From Candidatus Binatia bacterium (lineage in GTDB: Bacteria; Vulcanimicrobiota; Vulcanimicrobiia; Vulcanimicrobiales; Vulcanimicrobiaceae): a stretch of DNA of 64,000 nt. How positions within the stretch are numbered: position 1 is the first letter of the stretch; every line of letters begins with the position of its first letter. Shown here piece by piece: positions 53,238 through 62,636 of the stretch. The stretch is from the NCBI GenBank assembly GCA_035541935.1, contig DATKMJ010000063.1, positions 1-64,000 of the forward strand, in the 5' to 3' direction. Below the pieces are notes generated by a model. The model ran no database searches. It had not been told where the DNA came from and worked only from the letters and a program-made list of their open reading frames with translations. The position numbers and the translations under genes are program-made.

Positions 53238-53918
53238 ATGTTCTTCGGTACGATATCGGCCGATTTGCGAGCTCCACTCGAGCGCGATCCCGCCGCGCGC
53301 GGGCCGCTCGACGTCGTGCTTTCGTATCCGGGATTCCACGCGCTGCTCGCACATCGGATCATCCATCCGCTCTATCGCGCGGGCGTGCCGCTCCTCCCGC
53401 GCTTCCTCGCGAACGTCGCGCGCTTCTTTACCGGCATAGATATCCATCCGGGCGCGACGCTCGGCAAAGGCATCTTCATCGATCACGGGACCGGCGTCGT
53501 CATCGGCGAGACCGCCGAAGTCGGCGATGGGTGCACGATCTATCAAGGGGTCACGCTCGGCGGCACGAGCCTATCGCGCGGGAAGCGGCACCCGACGTTG
53601 GGACGCAACGTGACCGTCGGCGTCAACTCGAGCGTGCTCGGCGCGATCGTCCTCGGGGATAGCGCAAAGGTCGGCGGCGGTTCCGTCGTCGTCAAAGACG
53701 TCCCCGCGAACGCGACCGTCGTCGGCGTGCCCGCGCGCATCGTCGCGCAGGACGGAAAGCCCGTTCGCGCGGTCTCGACTCGCCCGCAGGTCGAGATGCC
53801 CGATCCGAACGCCGATGCGATCGTCCGGCTCCAGCGGAGGATCGATCTCCTGGAGCGGCGGCTGACCGAGATCGAGAGCGGCGACGCGGAAGAAGAAGCC
53901 TGGAGCTGGGTCATCTAA
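53238..53918 (+). CDS. cysE: Serine O-acetyltransferase
   Basis: CysE makes O-acetylserine, the acceptor for cysteine synthesis, and lies just ahead of the cysteinyl-tRNA synthetase. This is the short 226-residue form. Hexapeptide repeats are evident: GIDIHPGATLGKGIFIDHGT, GVVIGETAEVGDGCTIYQGV, TLGGTSLSRGKRHPTLGRNV, GVNSSVLGAIVLGDSAKVGG. The C-terminal 40 residues form a charged helix (LQRRIDLLERRLTEIESGDA). I prefer ATG 53238 over TTG 53211. A TACACT lies 7 nt before the ATG, so the message might be leaderless, but I find no matching -35. Confidence 0.93.
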   Translation: MFFGTISADLRAPLERDPAARGPLDVVLSYPGFHALLAHRIIHPLYRAGVPLLPRFLANVARFFTGIDIHPGATLGKGIFIDHGTGVVIGETAEVGDGCTIYQGVTLGGTSLSRGKRHPTLGRNVTVGVNSSVLGAIVLGDSAKVGGGSVVVKDVPANATVVGVPARIVAQDGKPVRAVSTRPQVEMPDPNADAIVRLQRRIDLLERRLTEIESGDAEEEAWSWVI

Positions 53919-53931
53919 GAGAACGGGTGTC

Positions 53932-55361
<1,430 letters not shown>

Positions 55362-55365
<4 letters not shown>

Positions 55366-56108
55366 ACTACGACGATCTCGTCTACGGCATCCACGCGGTG
55401 GACGAGGCGCTCGCGAGCGGCGAGAAGTTGCGCGCGATCCACGTCGCGGCGGATCGCGCGAAGGACGCGCGGCTTCGCGCGCTGCTCGCGCGAGCGAAGG
55501 AGGGCAACGTTCCGGTCCGTTTCGAGCGCCGCGCGTTCTTCGATCGTGTCCCGTTCAAGGCGCACCAGGGCGTCGTCGCGGTCGCGCCGCCCTTTGACTA
55601 CGCATCGCTGCACGACATCATCGGACGCGGCGGCGGACGGCGGTTGATCGTGCTGCTCGATCACCTCACCGATCCGCACAACGTCGGCGCGATCGTTCGC
55701 ACGGCCGAAGCGGCGGGCGCGAACGGCGTCGTCTTGCCCTCGCGCCGCTCGGCGGGCATCAATGCAACGGTTCGCAAGGCCGCCGCGGGCGCGGCAGCCC
55801 ACATCCCGATCGTCAAGGTCGCCAACCTGGCCGAGGCGATCCGGGCCCTCAAGAAGGCCGGGATTTGGGTCGTGGGGGCCGACGCCTCGCCCGAGGCCGT
55901 CGCGCTCGGCGATGCCGACCTCGACCGAGACCTCGGGGTCGTCATCGGGGCCGAGGGAAGCGGCCTTTCGCCCCTGATTAAGCGTGAATGCGACTATCTG
56001 GTGAGGCTGCCCATGCGGGGGAAAGTGGCCTCCCTCAACGCCTCGGTGGCCGCCGCTATCCTGATTTACGAGGCCTTAAGACAGGGAGACCGCTCGCTTC
56101 GTCCTTGA
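55362..56108 (+). CDS. rlmB: 23S rRNA 2'-O-ribose methyltransferase, RlmB/TrmH family
   Basis: A 248-residue SPOUT methyltransferase. The N-terminal substrate-binding domain begins YDDLVYGIHAVDEALASG. The knotted catalytic part has VLLDHLTDPHNVGAIVRTAE, VVIGAEGSGLSPLIKRECD, and VRLPMRGKVASLNASVAAAI (motifs 1 to 3). The start is GTG 55362. The RlmB assignment (G2251 in E. coli numbering) is by family; related TrmH-type enzymes with other targets are possible. Confidence 0.92.
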
Positions 56109-56133
56109 CGAGGGAGGGGGAACCTCCTATATA
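56105..56133 (+). promoter_or_regulatory. Sigma70-like promoter of sigH
   Basis: TTGACG (56105-56110) and TATATA (56128-56133) are separated by 17 nt, close to consensus; TATACT overlapping it at 56130 is an alternative -10. The -35 contains the rlmB stop codon. The leader of about 70 nt has two inverted repeats, GCCGCG/CGCGGC (56147-56168) and CTCGT/ACGAG (56181-56198). Confidence 0.6.
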
Positions 56134-56212
56134 CTAGCCTCGACGTGCCGCGCCCGACGGGCCGCGGCCTGCGCATGCGGCTCGTCGTTATCAACGAGGC
56201 AGATAGAATATT

Positions 56213-56860
56213 ATGGCAATGACCCATCCAGTGGCGGATGGCGTAGAGTACCAGCAGAGGGTCGACGAGGATCTGGTCGCCATCGCAAAGACCGGCGATA
56301 ACCTCGCCATGGAATACCTTCTTAACAAATATAAAAATTTCGTACGCATCAAGGCCAAGAGTTACTTCTTGATCGGCGCCGACCGAGAGGACATCATCCA
56401 GGAAGGAATGATCGGCCTCTACAAGGCCGTGCGCGACTTCAAGGCCGATAAGCTTTCGAGCTTCCGGGCTTTCGCCGAGCTGTGCATCACGCGGCAGATC
56501 ATCACCGCGATCAAGACGGCGACGCGCCAGAAGCACATCCCGCTCAATCAGTACATTTCGCTGAACAAGCCGATCTACGACGAGGACAGCGAACGGACGC
56601 TGCTCGACGTGATGGCGTCGCAGAAGACCTCAGACCCCGAAGAACTGGTCGTGACGCAGGAAGTGTCCGACGACATCCGCCAGCGAATCCGGCAGAATCT
56701 CTCCGAGCTCGAGTCGCAGGTGCTCGAATCGTACCTCGAGGGCAAGAGCTACCAGGAGATGGCGCGGGATCTGGGCCGGCACGTGAAGTCCATCGACAAC
56801 GCGCTCCAGCGCGTCAAGCGGAAGATCGAAAAGAACCTCGCCGAGTTCGAGTTCCAGTAA
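56213..56860 (+). CDS. SigH-like RNA polymerase sigma-70 family factor
   Basis: A 215-residue alternative sigma factor. Region 2 is NLAMEYLLNKYKNFVRIKAK, then DREDIIQEGMIGLYKAVRDF; region 4 is LSELESQVLESYLEGKSYQE, then the helix MARDLGRHVKSIDNALQRVK. DEDSERTLLDVMA between them is typical of the SigH/Spo0H group of Firmicutes, where it controls stationary-phase and competence genes. No sporulation genes are visible here. It has its own promoter at 56105-56133. The frame of the next gene is open from within it. Confidence 0.92.
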   Translation: MAMTHPVADGVEYQQRVDEDLVAIAKTGDNLAMEYLLNKYKNFVRIKAKSYFLIGADREDIIQEGMIGLYKAVRDFKADKLSSFRAFAELCITRQIITAIKTATRQKHIPLNQYISLNKPIYDEDSERTLLDVMASQKTSDPEELVVTQEVSDDIRQRIRQNLSELESQVLESYLEGKSYQEMARDLGRHVKSIDNALQRVKRKIEKNLAEFEFQ

Positions 56861-57567
56861 CCGTTTCGACGAAGGCGCGCCACGTCGGCATCGTCGCCTG
56901 CTCCGCGGAAGGGGCGGCGCTCTGCTATCGCACGATCTGCTCGGAGGGCGACGCGATGCTCGGCGAGCACGCGCACCCGGAGATCTCGATGCACACTCCG
57001 TCCTTCGCGGAGTACTGCGAACGCATGGAGCGCGACGATTGGAACGGCGTCGCCGAGCTGATGCTCGACTCGGCCCGTAAACTCGCGAAAGCCGGCGCCG
57101 ACTTCCTGATCTGTCCCGATAACACGATCCATCAAGCGCTCCCGATTATCGCGGAGCGCTCGCCGCTTCCGTGGCTGCACATCGCGGAGGTCGTCGCCGA
57201 CGAGGCCGGCGCCCGCGGATACCGGCGGCTCGGGCTGCTGGGAACGCGCTGGCTCGTCGAGAGCGATGTCTATCCGCGTTCGCTCGAGCGACGCGGCATC
57301 GAGTTCGAGCGCCCGACCGCAACGGAACGCGACGAGATGAACGACGTCATCATGGACGAGCTGGTCTGCGGGCGGACGCCACCCGAAGCGCTGCGTTGCT
57401 TTCGGCGCGTCATCGAACGCATGAAGGATGCGGGATGCGATGCCGTCGTGCTTGGCTGCACCGAGATTCCGCTCGTCGTCGGCGACGCGAACTCGCCGCT
57501 GCCGGCGCTCGACTCGACCCGGCTCTTGGCGCGCGCGGCGCTGCGCCGCGCGACCGGCTCGGGCTAG
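56860..57567 (+). CDS. Aspartate/glutamate racemase family protein; start codon not evident
   Basis: About 236 residues are encoded after the sigH stop. The family signature is clear: HVGIVACSAEGAALCYRTIC near the start, FLICPDNTIHQALPII with one catalytic Cys, and DAVVLGCTEIPLVVGD with the other. Related proteins begin just before the HVGIVACSAEG strand, yet no ATG, GTG, TTG or CTG lies in frame between the sigH stop and that strand. The first in-frame ATG (56956) would delete the strand. Translation may begin at an unusual codon such as ACG 56869, or the sequence may contain an indel. Its stop shares CTAG with the convergent gene's stop. Confidence 0.75.
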   Translation, partial: TVSTKARHVGIVACSAEGAALCYRTICSEGDAMLGEHAHPEISMHTPSFAEYCERMERDDWNGVAELMLDSARKLAKAGADFLICPDNTIHQALPIIAERSPLPWLHIAEVVADEAGARGYRRLGLLGTRWLVESDVYPRSLERRGIEFERPTATERDEMNDVIMDELVCGRTPPEALRCFRRVIERMKDAGCDAVVLGCTEIPLVVGDANSPLPALDSTRLLARAALRRATGSG

Positions 57568-57890
57568 CCGAGCCTCTCCACGATCGCGCGATAGAGCGCC
57601 TCGCGCTCCGCAATCGGATCGACGACGAAGATCGTCGGCTCGCCGGCGTGCGGCTCGATGCAAACGGTCACCCGCCCGCGCGCGCAGACGTCCATGCAGC
57701 TCGTGCTGATTGCGCGAATCGGCCCCCAACGGCCGTCCTGCTTGAGCCGCTCTTTCAACCAGTTACGCAAGTTGAAGTCGCCGATCTGCGCGGCGATTGC
57801 GGGATCTTCTTCCGGGATGCGTTCCTTGAAACAGCGCTCGCAGACGAGCGCGAGCCCCGCCGTAAGCCACTTTGGATTTACTTGTTGCAT
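57564..57890 (-). CDS. 2Fe-2S ferredoxin-like (thioredoxin-fold) protein
   Basis: A 108-residue protein. The Cys pattern STSCMDVCARGRVTVCIEP followed by a D-x-I/A-E-x-E-x-L-Y C-terminus resembles the (2Fe-2S) ferredoxin domain with thioredoxin fold. There is an additional N-terminal CxxC (LVCERCFKER), which may bind zinc or an extra cluster. It probably transfers electrons in the cytoplasm; the partner is unknown. It begins 20 nt after tRNA-Thr on the same strand and may share its transcript. Confidence 0.78.
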   Translation of the reverse strand: MQQVNPKWLTAGLALVCERCFKERIPEEDPAIAAQIGDFNLRNWLKERLKQDGRWGPIRAISTSCMDVCARGRVTVCIEPHAGEPTIFVVDPIAEREALYRAIVERLG

Positions 57891-57909
57891 GTTGCTTTTA
57901 AGAAACAGT

Positions 57910-57986
57910 TGGAGCCGACGGTGGGACTCGAACCCACGACCCCGATCTTACAAGGATCGCGCTCTGGCCAACTGAGCTACGTCGGC
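57910..57986 (-). tRNA. tRNA-Thr (anticodon TGT), CCA encoded
   Basis: Complete cloverleaf on the minus strand: acceptor GCCGACG/CGTCGGC, D-stem GCTC/GAGC, anticodon stem CGATC/GATCG with loop CTTGTAA, T-arm GTGGG/CCCAC. The discriminator T is followed by encoded CCA. The upstream HNH gene's stop codon (57977-57979) lies inside it. Confidence 0.97.
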
Positions 57987-58576
57987 AACAACTCCAATTG
58001 CAGCGATGGCGCCCGAAACACCTCTCGCGACGGTTGCCGACGAGACGCCGATTTTGGTTGATGAAGTTTCAGAGGATTGTCACGTCCACCAAGGCGGTGG
58101 GCTCTCCCGCGACCCCGGTTTAGTGCGCGAAATGTAGGCGTAAGCGCGTGGCAGTTTGGGCAGAGTAGCTTCAGATTTGAGAGCCGATTATTCTGCCAGT
58201 CGCCATCTACGTGCTCGACTTCGACGGGAACCTTTCGGGTTTTCTGGTGGCGCCGCGCCCAGCCGCACTCCGAACAGCGCTCGCCATATAGCTCTCGCAA
58301 GAGCCGAGCTAAGAATTGACTGCCGACAGGCCCGTAAAAGCCCCCGTTTTCGACGAAGTCGCGCACCTTGGCGCCATAACGGTGCGCTTGCATGCACCTG
58401 AGGGAGCAGTACCTGGCGCGATGTAAACCGACGATCTTGCCGCATCCATTTAGGCATTGGCTGCGGCTCTTTTGCTGCGCCCGATGACAGCAGGCAATCG
58501 AACAATACTTCGTGGCCGTGCGTTTTAATTGGGCTCCGCATCCTGTTTGACAGTACTTCGGCGATCCTCTCGACAT
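57977..58576 (-). CDS. HNH endonuclease whose stop lies inside tRNA-Thr
   Basis: A 199-residue protein from ATG 58574-58576. The HNH core is GERCSECGWARRHQ, then VEVEHVDGDWQNNRLSNLKL and LCPNCHALTPTFR. Two preceding Cys-rich segments (CGAQLKRTATKYCSIACC and CGKIVGLHRARYCSLRC) look like tandem zinc fingers that recognise nucleic acid. The final codon overlaps the first 10 nt of the tRNA-Thr gene. Composition is somewhat less GC-rich than around it, and the arrangement suggests insertion at the tRNA. Family members include homing and mobile-element nucleases as well as host-defence ones. Confidence 0.85.
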   Translation of the reverse strand: MSRGSPKYCQTGCGAQLKRTATKYCSIACCHRAQQKSRSQCLNGCGKIVGLHRARYCSLRCMQAHRYGAKVRDFVENGGFYGPVGSQFLARLLRELYGERCSECGWARRHQKTRKVPVEVEHVDGDWQNNRLSNLKLLCPNCHALTPTFRALNRGRGRAHRLGGRDNPLKLHQPKSASRRQPSREVFRAPSLQLELLPT

Positions 58577-58589
58577 GGTGCCAAGATTG

Positions 58590-58616
58590 TACGCATGGGA
58601 TGTGCCATACGCATGG
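58590..58616. repeat. Direct repeat of TACGCATGG ahead of the HNH gene
   Basis: Two exact copies of TACGCATGG (58590-58598 and 58608-58616) lie 18 bp apart, start to start, just upstream of the HNH start and beside the end of the GNAT gene. The spacing puts them on nearly opposite helix faces. They could be operator sites or a coincidence. Confidence 0.4.
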
Positions 58617-58617
58617 C

Positions 58618-59415
58618 CTATTGCGTCGTGGTGCGCTTCTCCCAGAGCACGCGCGTGTAGAGCGTTTGAAATCCGCAACGATGAAAGTTGCGCTCGGAAC
58701 GTCCGCCCGGACCGGCGAAGCCGTGCGCGATTCGAGCCCCCGATTCAACTGCGCGCGCTAGCCGGTCTCGAATCATCGCGAGATGCCAACCGCGATTGCG
58801 ATACGCTACCAGCGTCGAGCCGGCGATGATCGAAGCACATTCGCCGGAGAGGCCCATTGCGGACGTTGCCGCGATCGCGTCGCCGTCGCGCCCCTCGAGC
58901 GCGACGACGCCGTGCGTATCTGCGACGATCGTTGCGATTTCATCGTCGCCCGGCTCGAGCGTTTCGCGACCGCGAAAGCCTTGCGCCGAGGCGATCGCCC
59001 ACGCTCGCACGTCCGCTGCGATTCCGATGCGTTCGTCCTTAAATGCCGCGGCTTGGAGTTCGTCGGTTGCCATGACGCTGGTGAAGTCGCAGGGCGTATA
59101 GCCGGATTGCGCCAGCGTGCGGCCGAGCGTCGCGTCCGCGAGCGGATCGACGGTAACGCGCGGCGTCGTGCCGCGAGACTCGTAGAACTCGGTGATGCGC
59201 GCGACGTCGCCCGCGCTCACCGCCGCGAACGATCCGACGCCGTAGGCCTTCGAAATGGGCCGCTCGATGCCGGCGAATACCGCTAAGCCGCCGGCGACGT
59301 CGATCGTCTCGACGCCGATATCGGGGAGTAGACGCTGCGCGGCCTCGGCCATCGCTCGCAACTCTGCGTGCTGCGCGTGCCGGAGCGTCGCAAAGAGTTC
59401 GCGCGTCAGGAGCAC
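58618..59415 (-). CDS. GNAT-family N-acetyltransferase-like protein
   Basis: A 265-residue protein starting at GTG. The C-terminal half fits a GNAT acetyl-CoA site: THGVVALEGRDGDAIAATSA, a beta strand with a following loop (MGLSGECASIIAGSTLVAYR), the helix NRGWHLAMIRDRLARAVESG in place of the Q/R-x-x-G-x-G/A loop, and NFHRCGFQTLYTRVLWEK at the end. The N-terminal 110 residues probably form a second, degenerate GNAT fold. Substrate unknown. Confidence 0.75.
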   Translation of the reverse strand: MLLTRELFATLRHAQHAELRAMAEAAQRLLPDIGVETIDVAGGLAVFAGIERPISKAYGVGSFAAVSAGDVARITEFYESRGTTPRVTVDPLADATLGRTLAQSGYTPCDFTSVMATDELQAAAFKDERIGIAADVRAWAIASAQGFRGRETLEPGDDEIATIVADTHGVVALEGRDGDAIAATSAMGLSGECASIIAGSTLVAYRNRGWHLAMIRDRLARAVESGARIAHGFAGPGGRSERNFHRCGFQTLYTRVLWEKRTTTQ

Positions 59416-59433
59416 GCGCGGATTGCTTTTAGG

Positions 59434-60294
59434 CTACGTACCGACGACGATCCAGTCGGCGATGACGTACTGCGCGCCGGTGCTCGTGATCGTCAGCATC
59501 CCGCTGCCTGCCGCGTCCGTGCGGAAGGTCGCGAGTTGCTTGTTGTTCTTCGTGATGATGCCGCTGATCGCATCCGGCCCGCGGCCCGCGTCGGTCGTGA
59601 CGTAGAGGCTCTCACCCTTCGAGAAGCGCGCGCCTGGAACGTTGACGCTCGAAAGCTCGCCGCGATGGAACGCCAGCGCGATCGGAATCGAGAACGCGCT
59701 CGCCGACGCGCCCCCCTTGAGCGTAAACGCGGGAACGGTCATCGGACAGTTGGCGATCATGCCGCTGCGGGCGATCGAGAGACTCCCAATCGCGCCCTGC
59801 ACGACGGCGCCGGTCGCGTTTGCGGTCCAGGTCGCCGAGCCGCGACCATCGGTCGTGCGCGTGCCGCCGGAGAAGGCGCCGCCCTCCCAGCCGAACGTCG
59901 CATCGAGCGAGGGGATGCCGCTCAAACTGTAACCCGCCGAGCCTTCGCAGTACTCGACCATGTTGCCCGAGCCGGTCCGGAAGACGAGCTCGGAACGCGA
60001 TGTGATTTGCTTCGCCCGCTCCGACGCTCGCGGCTTGCGCGCGCCGGAGAAGGCGCGCTGGTCGGCGCTGACGTCCCGGACGAACGAGCCCATGGCATCG
60101 GTGACCGCGATCGCCGCCTTGGCGTTCTCCGATCCGGAGGCGCGATGCGCGTCGAGGGCGTCGGCGACGTCGCTAACGGTCTGCACCCCGTCGGCCGACG
60201 GCAAGGATAAGCCGGCGGGGCCGAGCAAGCCGGCGCAACCCGCGAGCGGAACTCCTATGACGAGGGCAGCCGCGAGGGCCGCCAGGCGAGCCAT
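59434..60294 (-). CDS. Lipoprotein of unknown function
   Basis: A 286-residue protein. I start at ATG 60292-60294, which gives a compact signal with lipobox (LVIGVPLAGCAG); ATG 60342 is an alternative. The mature part begins with a Pro/Ser linker and a helix (SDVADALDAHRAS), then long beta-rich sequence with Gly/Ser/Thr turns (GTRTTDGRGSATWTANATGA). I cannot name a family. It lies 18 nt beyond the GNAT start on the same strand. Confidence 0.7.
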   Translation of the reverse strand: MARLAALAAALVIGVPLAGCAGLLGPAGLSLPSADGVQTVSDVADALDAHRASGSENAKAAIAVTDAMGSFVRDVSADQRAFSGARKPRASERAKQITSRSELVFRTGSGNMVEYCEGSAGYSLSGIPSLDATFGWEGGAFSGGTRTTDGRGSATWTANATGAVVQGAIGSLSIARSGMIANCPMTVPAFTLKGGASASAFSIPIALAFHRGELSSVNVPGARFSKGESLYVTTDAGRGPDAISGIITKNNKQLATFRTDAAGSGMLTITSTGAQYVIADWIVVGT

Positions 60295-60459
60295 CCTGCG
60301 CAGACTCCAAAGATCGGTAGGCAAGTTTGCTATGGTTTCCATGGTAAGGTACCGGTGTAGGGTGCACATGAGAGGTCCATGAGGAGCGGCAGCGGTTGTC
60401 CCTTACTACCGCGCCGAGGAGCCCGTGGTTCCGCTAGCGTACCCTCGTGGGCTGGTCGC

Positions 60460-60544
60460 GGGTAGGTGGCCGAGTGGTTAATGGCACCAGACTGTAAATC
60501 TGGCGCGCGAAGGCGCTACGCTGGTTCGAATCCAGCCCTGCCCA
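60460..60544 (+). tRNA. tRNA-Tyr (anticodon GTA)
   Basis: A class II tRNA with long variable arm. Acceptor GGGTAGG pairs with CCTGCCC (one G-T pair), anticodon arm CCAGA-CTGTAAA-TCTGG, T-arm GCTGG-TTCGAAT-CCAGC. CCA is not encoded, unlike the other three tRNAs here. It lies 7 nt ahead of tRNA-Gly, with which it is probably co-transcribed. Confidence 0.97.
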
Positions 60545-60551
60545 AGTCTCC

Positions 60552-60625
60552 GCGGGCGTTGCATAGTGGTAATGCCCCTGCCTTCCAAGCAGGAGTCGCG
60601 GGTCCGATTCCCGCCGCCCGCTCCA
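60552..60625 (+). tRNA. tRNA-Gly (anticodon TCC), CCA encoded
   Basis: Acceptor GCGGGCG/CGCCCGC, anticodon arm CCTGC-CTTCCAA-GCAGG, T-arm GCGGG/CCCGC, discriminator T and encoded CCA (60623-60625). Confidence 0.97.
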
Positions 60626-60837
60626 GTCTTGCGTTCACGTTAACCGGGATCGGCTCGAGCAACGTTCGGCCGGCTGCCCACAGCCCCGTCCCGCAGCAGC
60701 AAAACGTTCGGTTTTCCGCCCTCCTGGGCAGAGGGAGGGGACGCAAGTCATCGAATCCGTCGGGTCCCTTGCTTTTCAGACCGCTCTATCGAGTGATGGC
60801 GCCGTCTGGATCCAAAAACATAGGAGAACTCGACAAC

Positions 60838-62001
60838 ATGCGCTTATCAATGGCGACCGCAGCGAGTGTTGCCCTAGCGGCAGCCCTGCTTGCGGGTTGT
60901 TCCACCTCATCTCAAGGTACGGCAATTCCCGGCGGCGCGACGCAATCGAGCGCCGCGCACGGCGTCGGATCACCGGCACACTTCGTGCCGCTGCCGAAGG
61001 TCATGACCCGCGCGCAGGTCGCGCAGCTCCATCCGAGCGTCCTGCAACCGAAACTTCAAGAGATTCTCAGTCACAAGCACTTCTCCAAGCCGAACTTCCG
61101 CCCGAACAAGAAGGCCAAAGTGCTGCAGTTCATCATGGATGACGGCGGCTACATCTGGGGCCTCGGCAAGAAGAACAAGCTCGTCTCGTACGCAACCGAT
61201 TGCTCGGGCGCCGAGGGCGGCGTCGTCGATCATTCGAGCCGTCTCGTCGTTGCGTGCACGAACTCGTCAACGGTCAACATCTACAAGAAAGGCAACGCGA
61301 GCGGCCCGGCCGACACGGTGCTCAACGACACGCCCGGCATGTATCCGGCGGCCGCGTTCGAAGGCAGCGACGGCACGATCTACGCGACGAACCTCTACGG
61401 GTTCTCTTGCACGACGTACTACTGCTACTTCTACCCGGGTAACGTCGTGTGGTGGAGCCCTGGTAACCAGTCGTCCGGATCCTCGCCGAGCGGCACGTAC
61501 ACCGACCCCAGCATGTACGAAGTCTACTTCGGCGACGTTGACAACAGCGGCAACGTCTACATCGACGGCGTCCGCGCCGTCTCGTACGGCTACGGAGCCG
61601 ATGAGATCACGGGCATCACCACGACGGCCCCGGTGTCAACGAATATGAACATCGCGCTGAACTTCCCCGGCGGCATCTACGTCGTCGGTCCGAACAGTGC
61701 GACGCCCGAGCTCTCGGTCAACGACCAGGGCTCCTACGGCTCCGGCAACAACGCGCTCTATATCTACTCGCTGCCGTGGCCGGGCTCGCTGCTCTACACC
61801 GACCACTCGCCGCAGAACATCAGCAACACCTGCGACCCGGTCGCCGGTGGATACAACAAGGCGGATACGCAGGTCCTGATCGGCGACGCGGGATGCGGCG
61901 CCGGCGACCTCGGCACGTTCGCCTCGAATACGTGGAAGACGCTCCTGAACATCAACTTCAGCGAGCCGATCGACGGAGCGTTCCAGTCCTCGGATAAGTA
62001 A
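60838..62001 (+). CDS. Secreted beta-propeller-like lipoprotein
   Basis: A 387-residue lipoprotein with AGGAG ahead of ATG 60838. The signal ASVALAAALLAGC has a lipobox. A basic helix follows (KLQEILSHKHFSKPNFRPNK), then a propeller-like region with blades such as FIMDDGGYIWGLGKKNKLVS, FEGSDGTIYATNLYGFSC and FGDVDNSGNVYIDGVRAV, and several Cys. It belongs to the same broad type as 45711-46721 and the pseudogene at 1719. The gene ends 27 nt before a strong terminator, so it is transcribed alone. Confidence 0.83.
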   Translation: MRLSMATAASVALAAALLAGCSTSSQGTAIPGGATQSSAAHGVGSPAHFVPLPKVMTRAQVAQLHPSVLQPKLQEILSHKHFSKPNFRPNKKAKVLQFIMDDGGYIWGLGKKNKLVSYATDCSGAEGGVVDHSSRLVVACTNSSTVNIYKKGNASGPADTVLNDTPGMYPAAAFEGSDGTIYATNLYGFSCTTYYCYFYPGNVVWWSPGNQSSGSSPSGTYTDPSMYEVYFGDVDNSGNVYIDGVRAVSYGYGADEITGITTTAPVSTNMNIALNFPGGIYVVGPNSATPELSVNDQGSYGSGNNALYIYSLPWPGSLLYTDHSPQNISNTCDPVAGGYNKADTQVLIGDAGCGAGDLGTFASNTWKTLLNINFSEPIDGAFQSSDK

Positions 62002-62028
62002 CGCTCACGCAATCCACGTAGCAAAGCT

Positions 62029-62064
62029 AACGGGGTTCTCTTCGGAGAACCCCGTTTCTCTTTT
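62029..62064 (+). terminator. Rho-independent terminator
   Basis: A perfect 12-bp stem, AACGGGGTTCTC and GAGAACCCCGTT, with a TTCG tetraloop and then TCTCTTTT. It terminates the propeller lipoprotein transcript. It is the clearest intrinsic terminator in the window. Confidence 0.93.
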
Positions 62065-62089
62065 GCGATTCGGATGGAGCGGGGAACGC

Positions 62090-62440
62090 TTACATGCCGC
62101 CGGGGAGCATGTTGCAGTCGATCATCTTGTTCAACAGCGGCGCGGCGACGATGTTGACGAAATCCGTGCGCGCCTGCTGATTCGCCTTGAGCTTGGCGGC
62201 CATCGCGCTCGAGCTCGATCCCGAGGCGGACTTCTGCTTCATCTGCGCCATCGTAGCGGCGAAGTCGCTGCAGTTCTCGCCCTGGATCTTGCCGACGAAC
62301 GAGTTTGCGGCTTTCGTTGCGATCTGATCGGCCATCTGCTGACGCATCTGCGCCGTCGCCGGAATCGCGGCCGACGCCAGCGCCAATCCGGCGACGGCGA
62401 TCGCGACGGCGCGACGCGAAAATACCGAAGAGTAAAACAC
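62090..62440 (-). CDS. Small secreted protein
   Basis: A 116-residue protein starting at GTG 62438-62440 with AAGGAGGG upstream. A signal peptide (RRAVAIAVAGLALASAAIPA, cleavage after ATAQ) is followed by an all-helical mature domain with two Cys (GENCSDFAATM and MIDCNMLPGGM) and a Met/Gln/Ser-rich middle. I recognise no named family. It is convergent with the terminator of the previous gene and divergent from tRNA-Thr. Confidence 0.7.
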   Translation of the reverse strand: MFYSSVFSRRAVAIAVAGLALASAAIPATAQMRQQMADQIATKAANSFVGKIQGENCSDFAATMAQMKQKSASGSSSSAMAAKLKANQQARTDFVNIVAAPLLNKMIDCNMLPGGM

Positions 62441-62536
62441 TCTGTAAAGCCCTCCTTGCGCCGCGCCTTCGGTTCGCAAAACCGCGCGCCCTCTGGTAGG
62501 GAGCGAAGCCGCGAGCGGAGTAACGCCGCTAGGGGC

Positions 62537-62611
<75 letters not shown>

Positions 62612-62636
62612 TCCCTTGCCTGCGACGGGAGGTGCC

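Noticed and set aside
60466-60837. Extension of the propeller lipoprotein upstream through the tRNAs
   Set aside because: It would translate tRNA-Tyr and tRNA-Gly; the ATG at 60838 has a ribosome binding site and a signal peptide.
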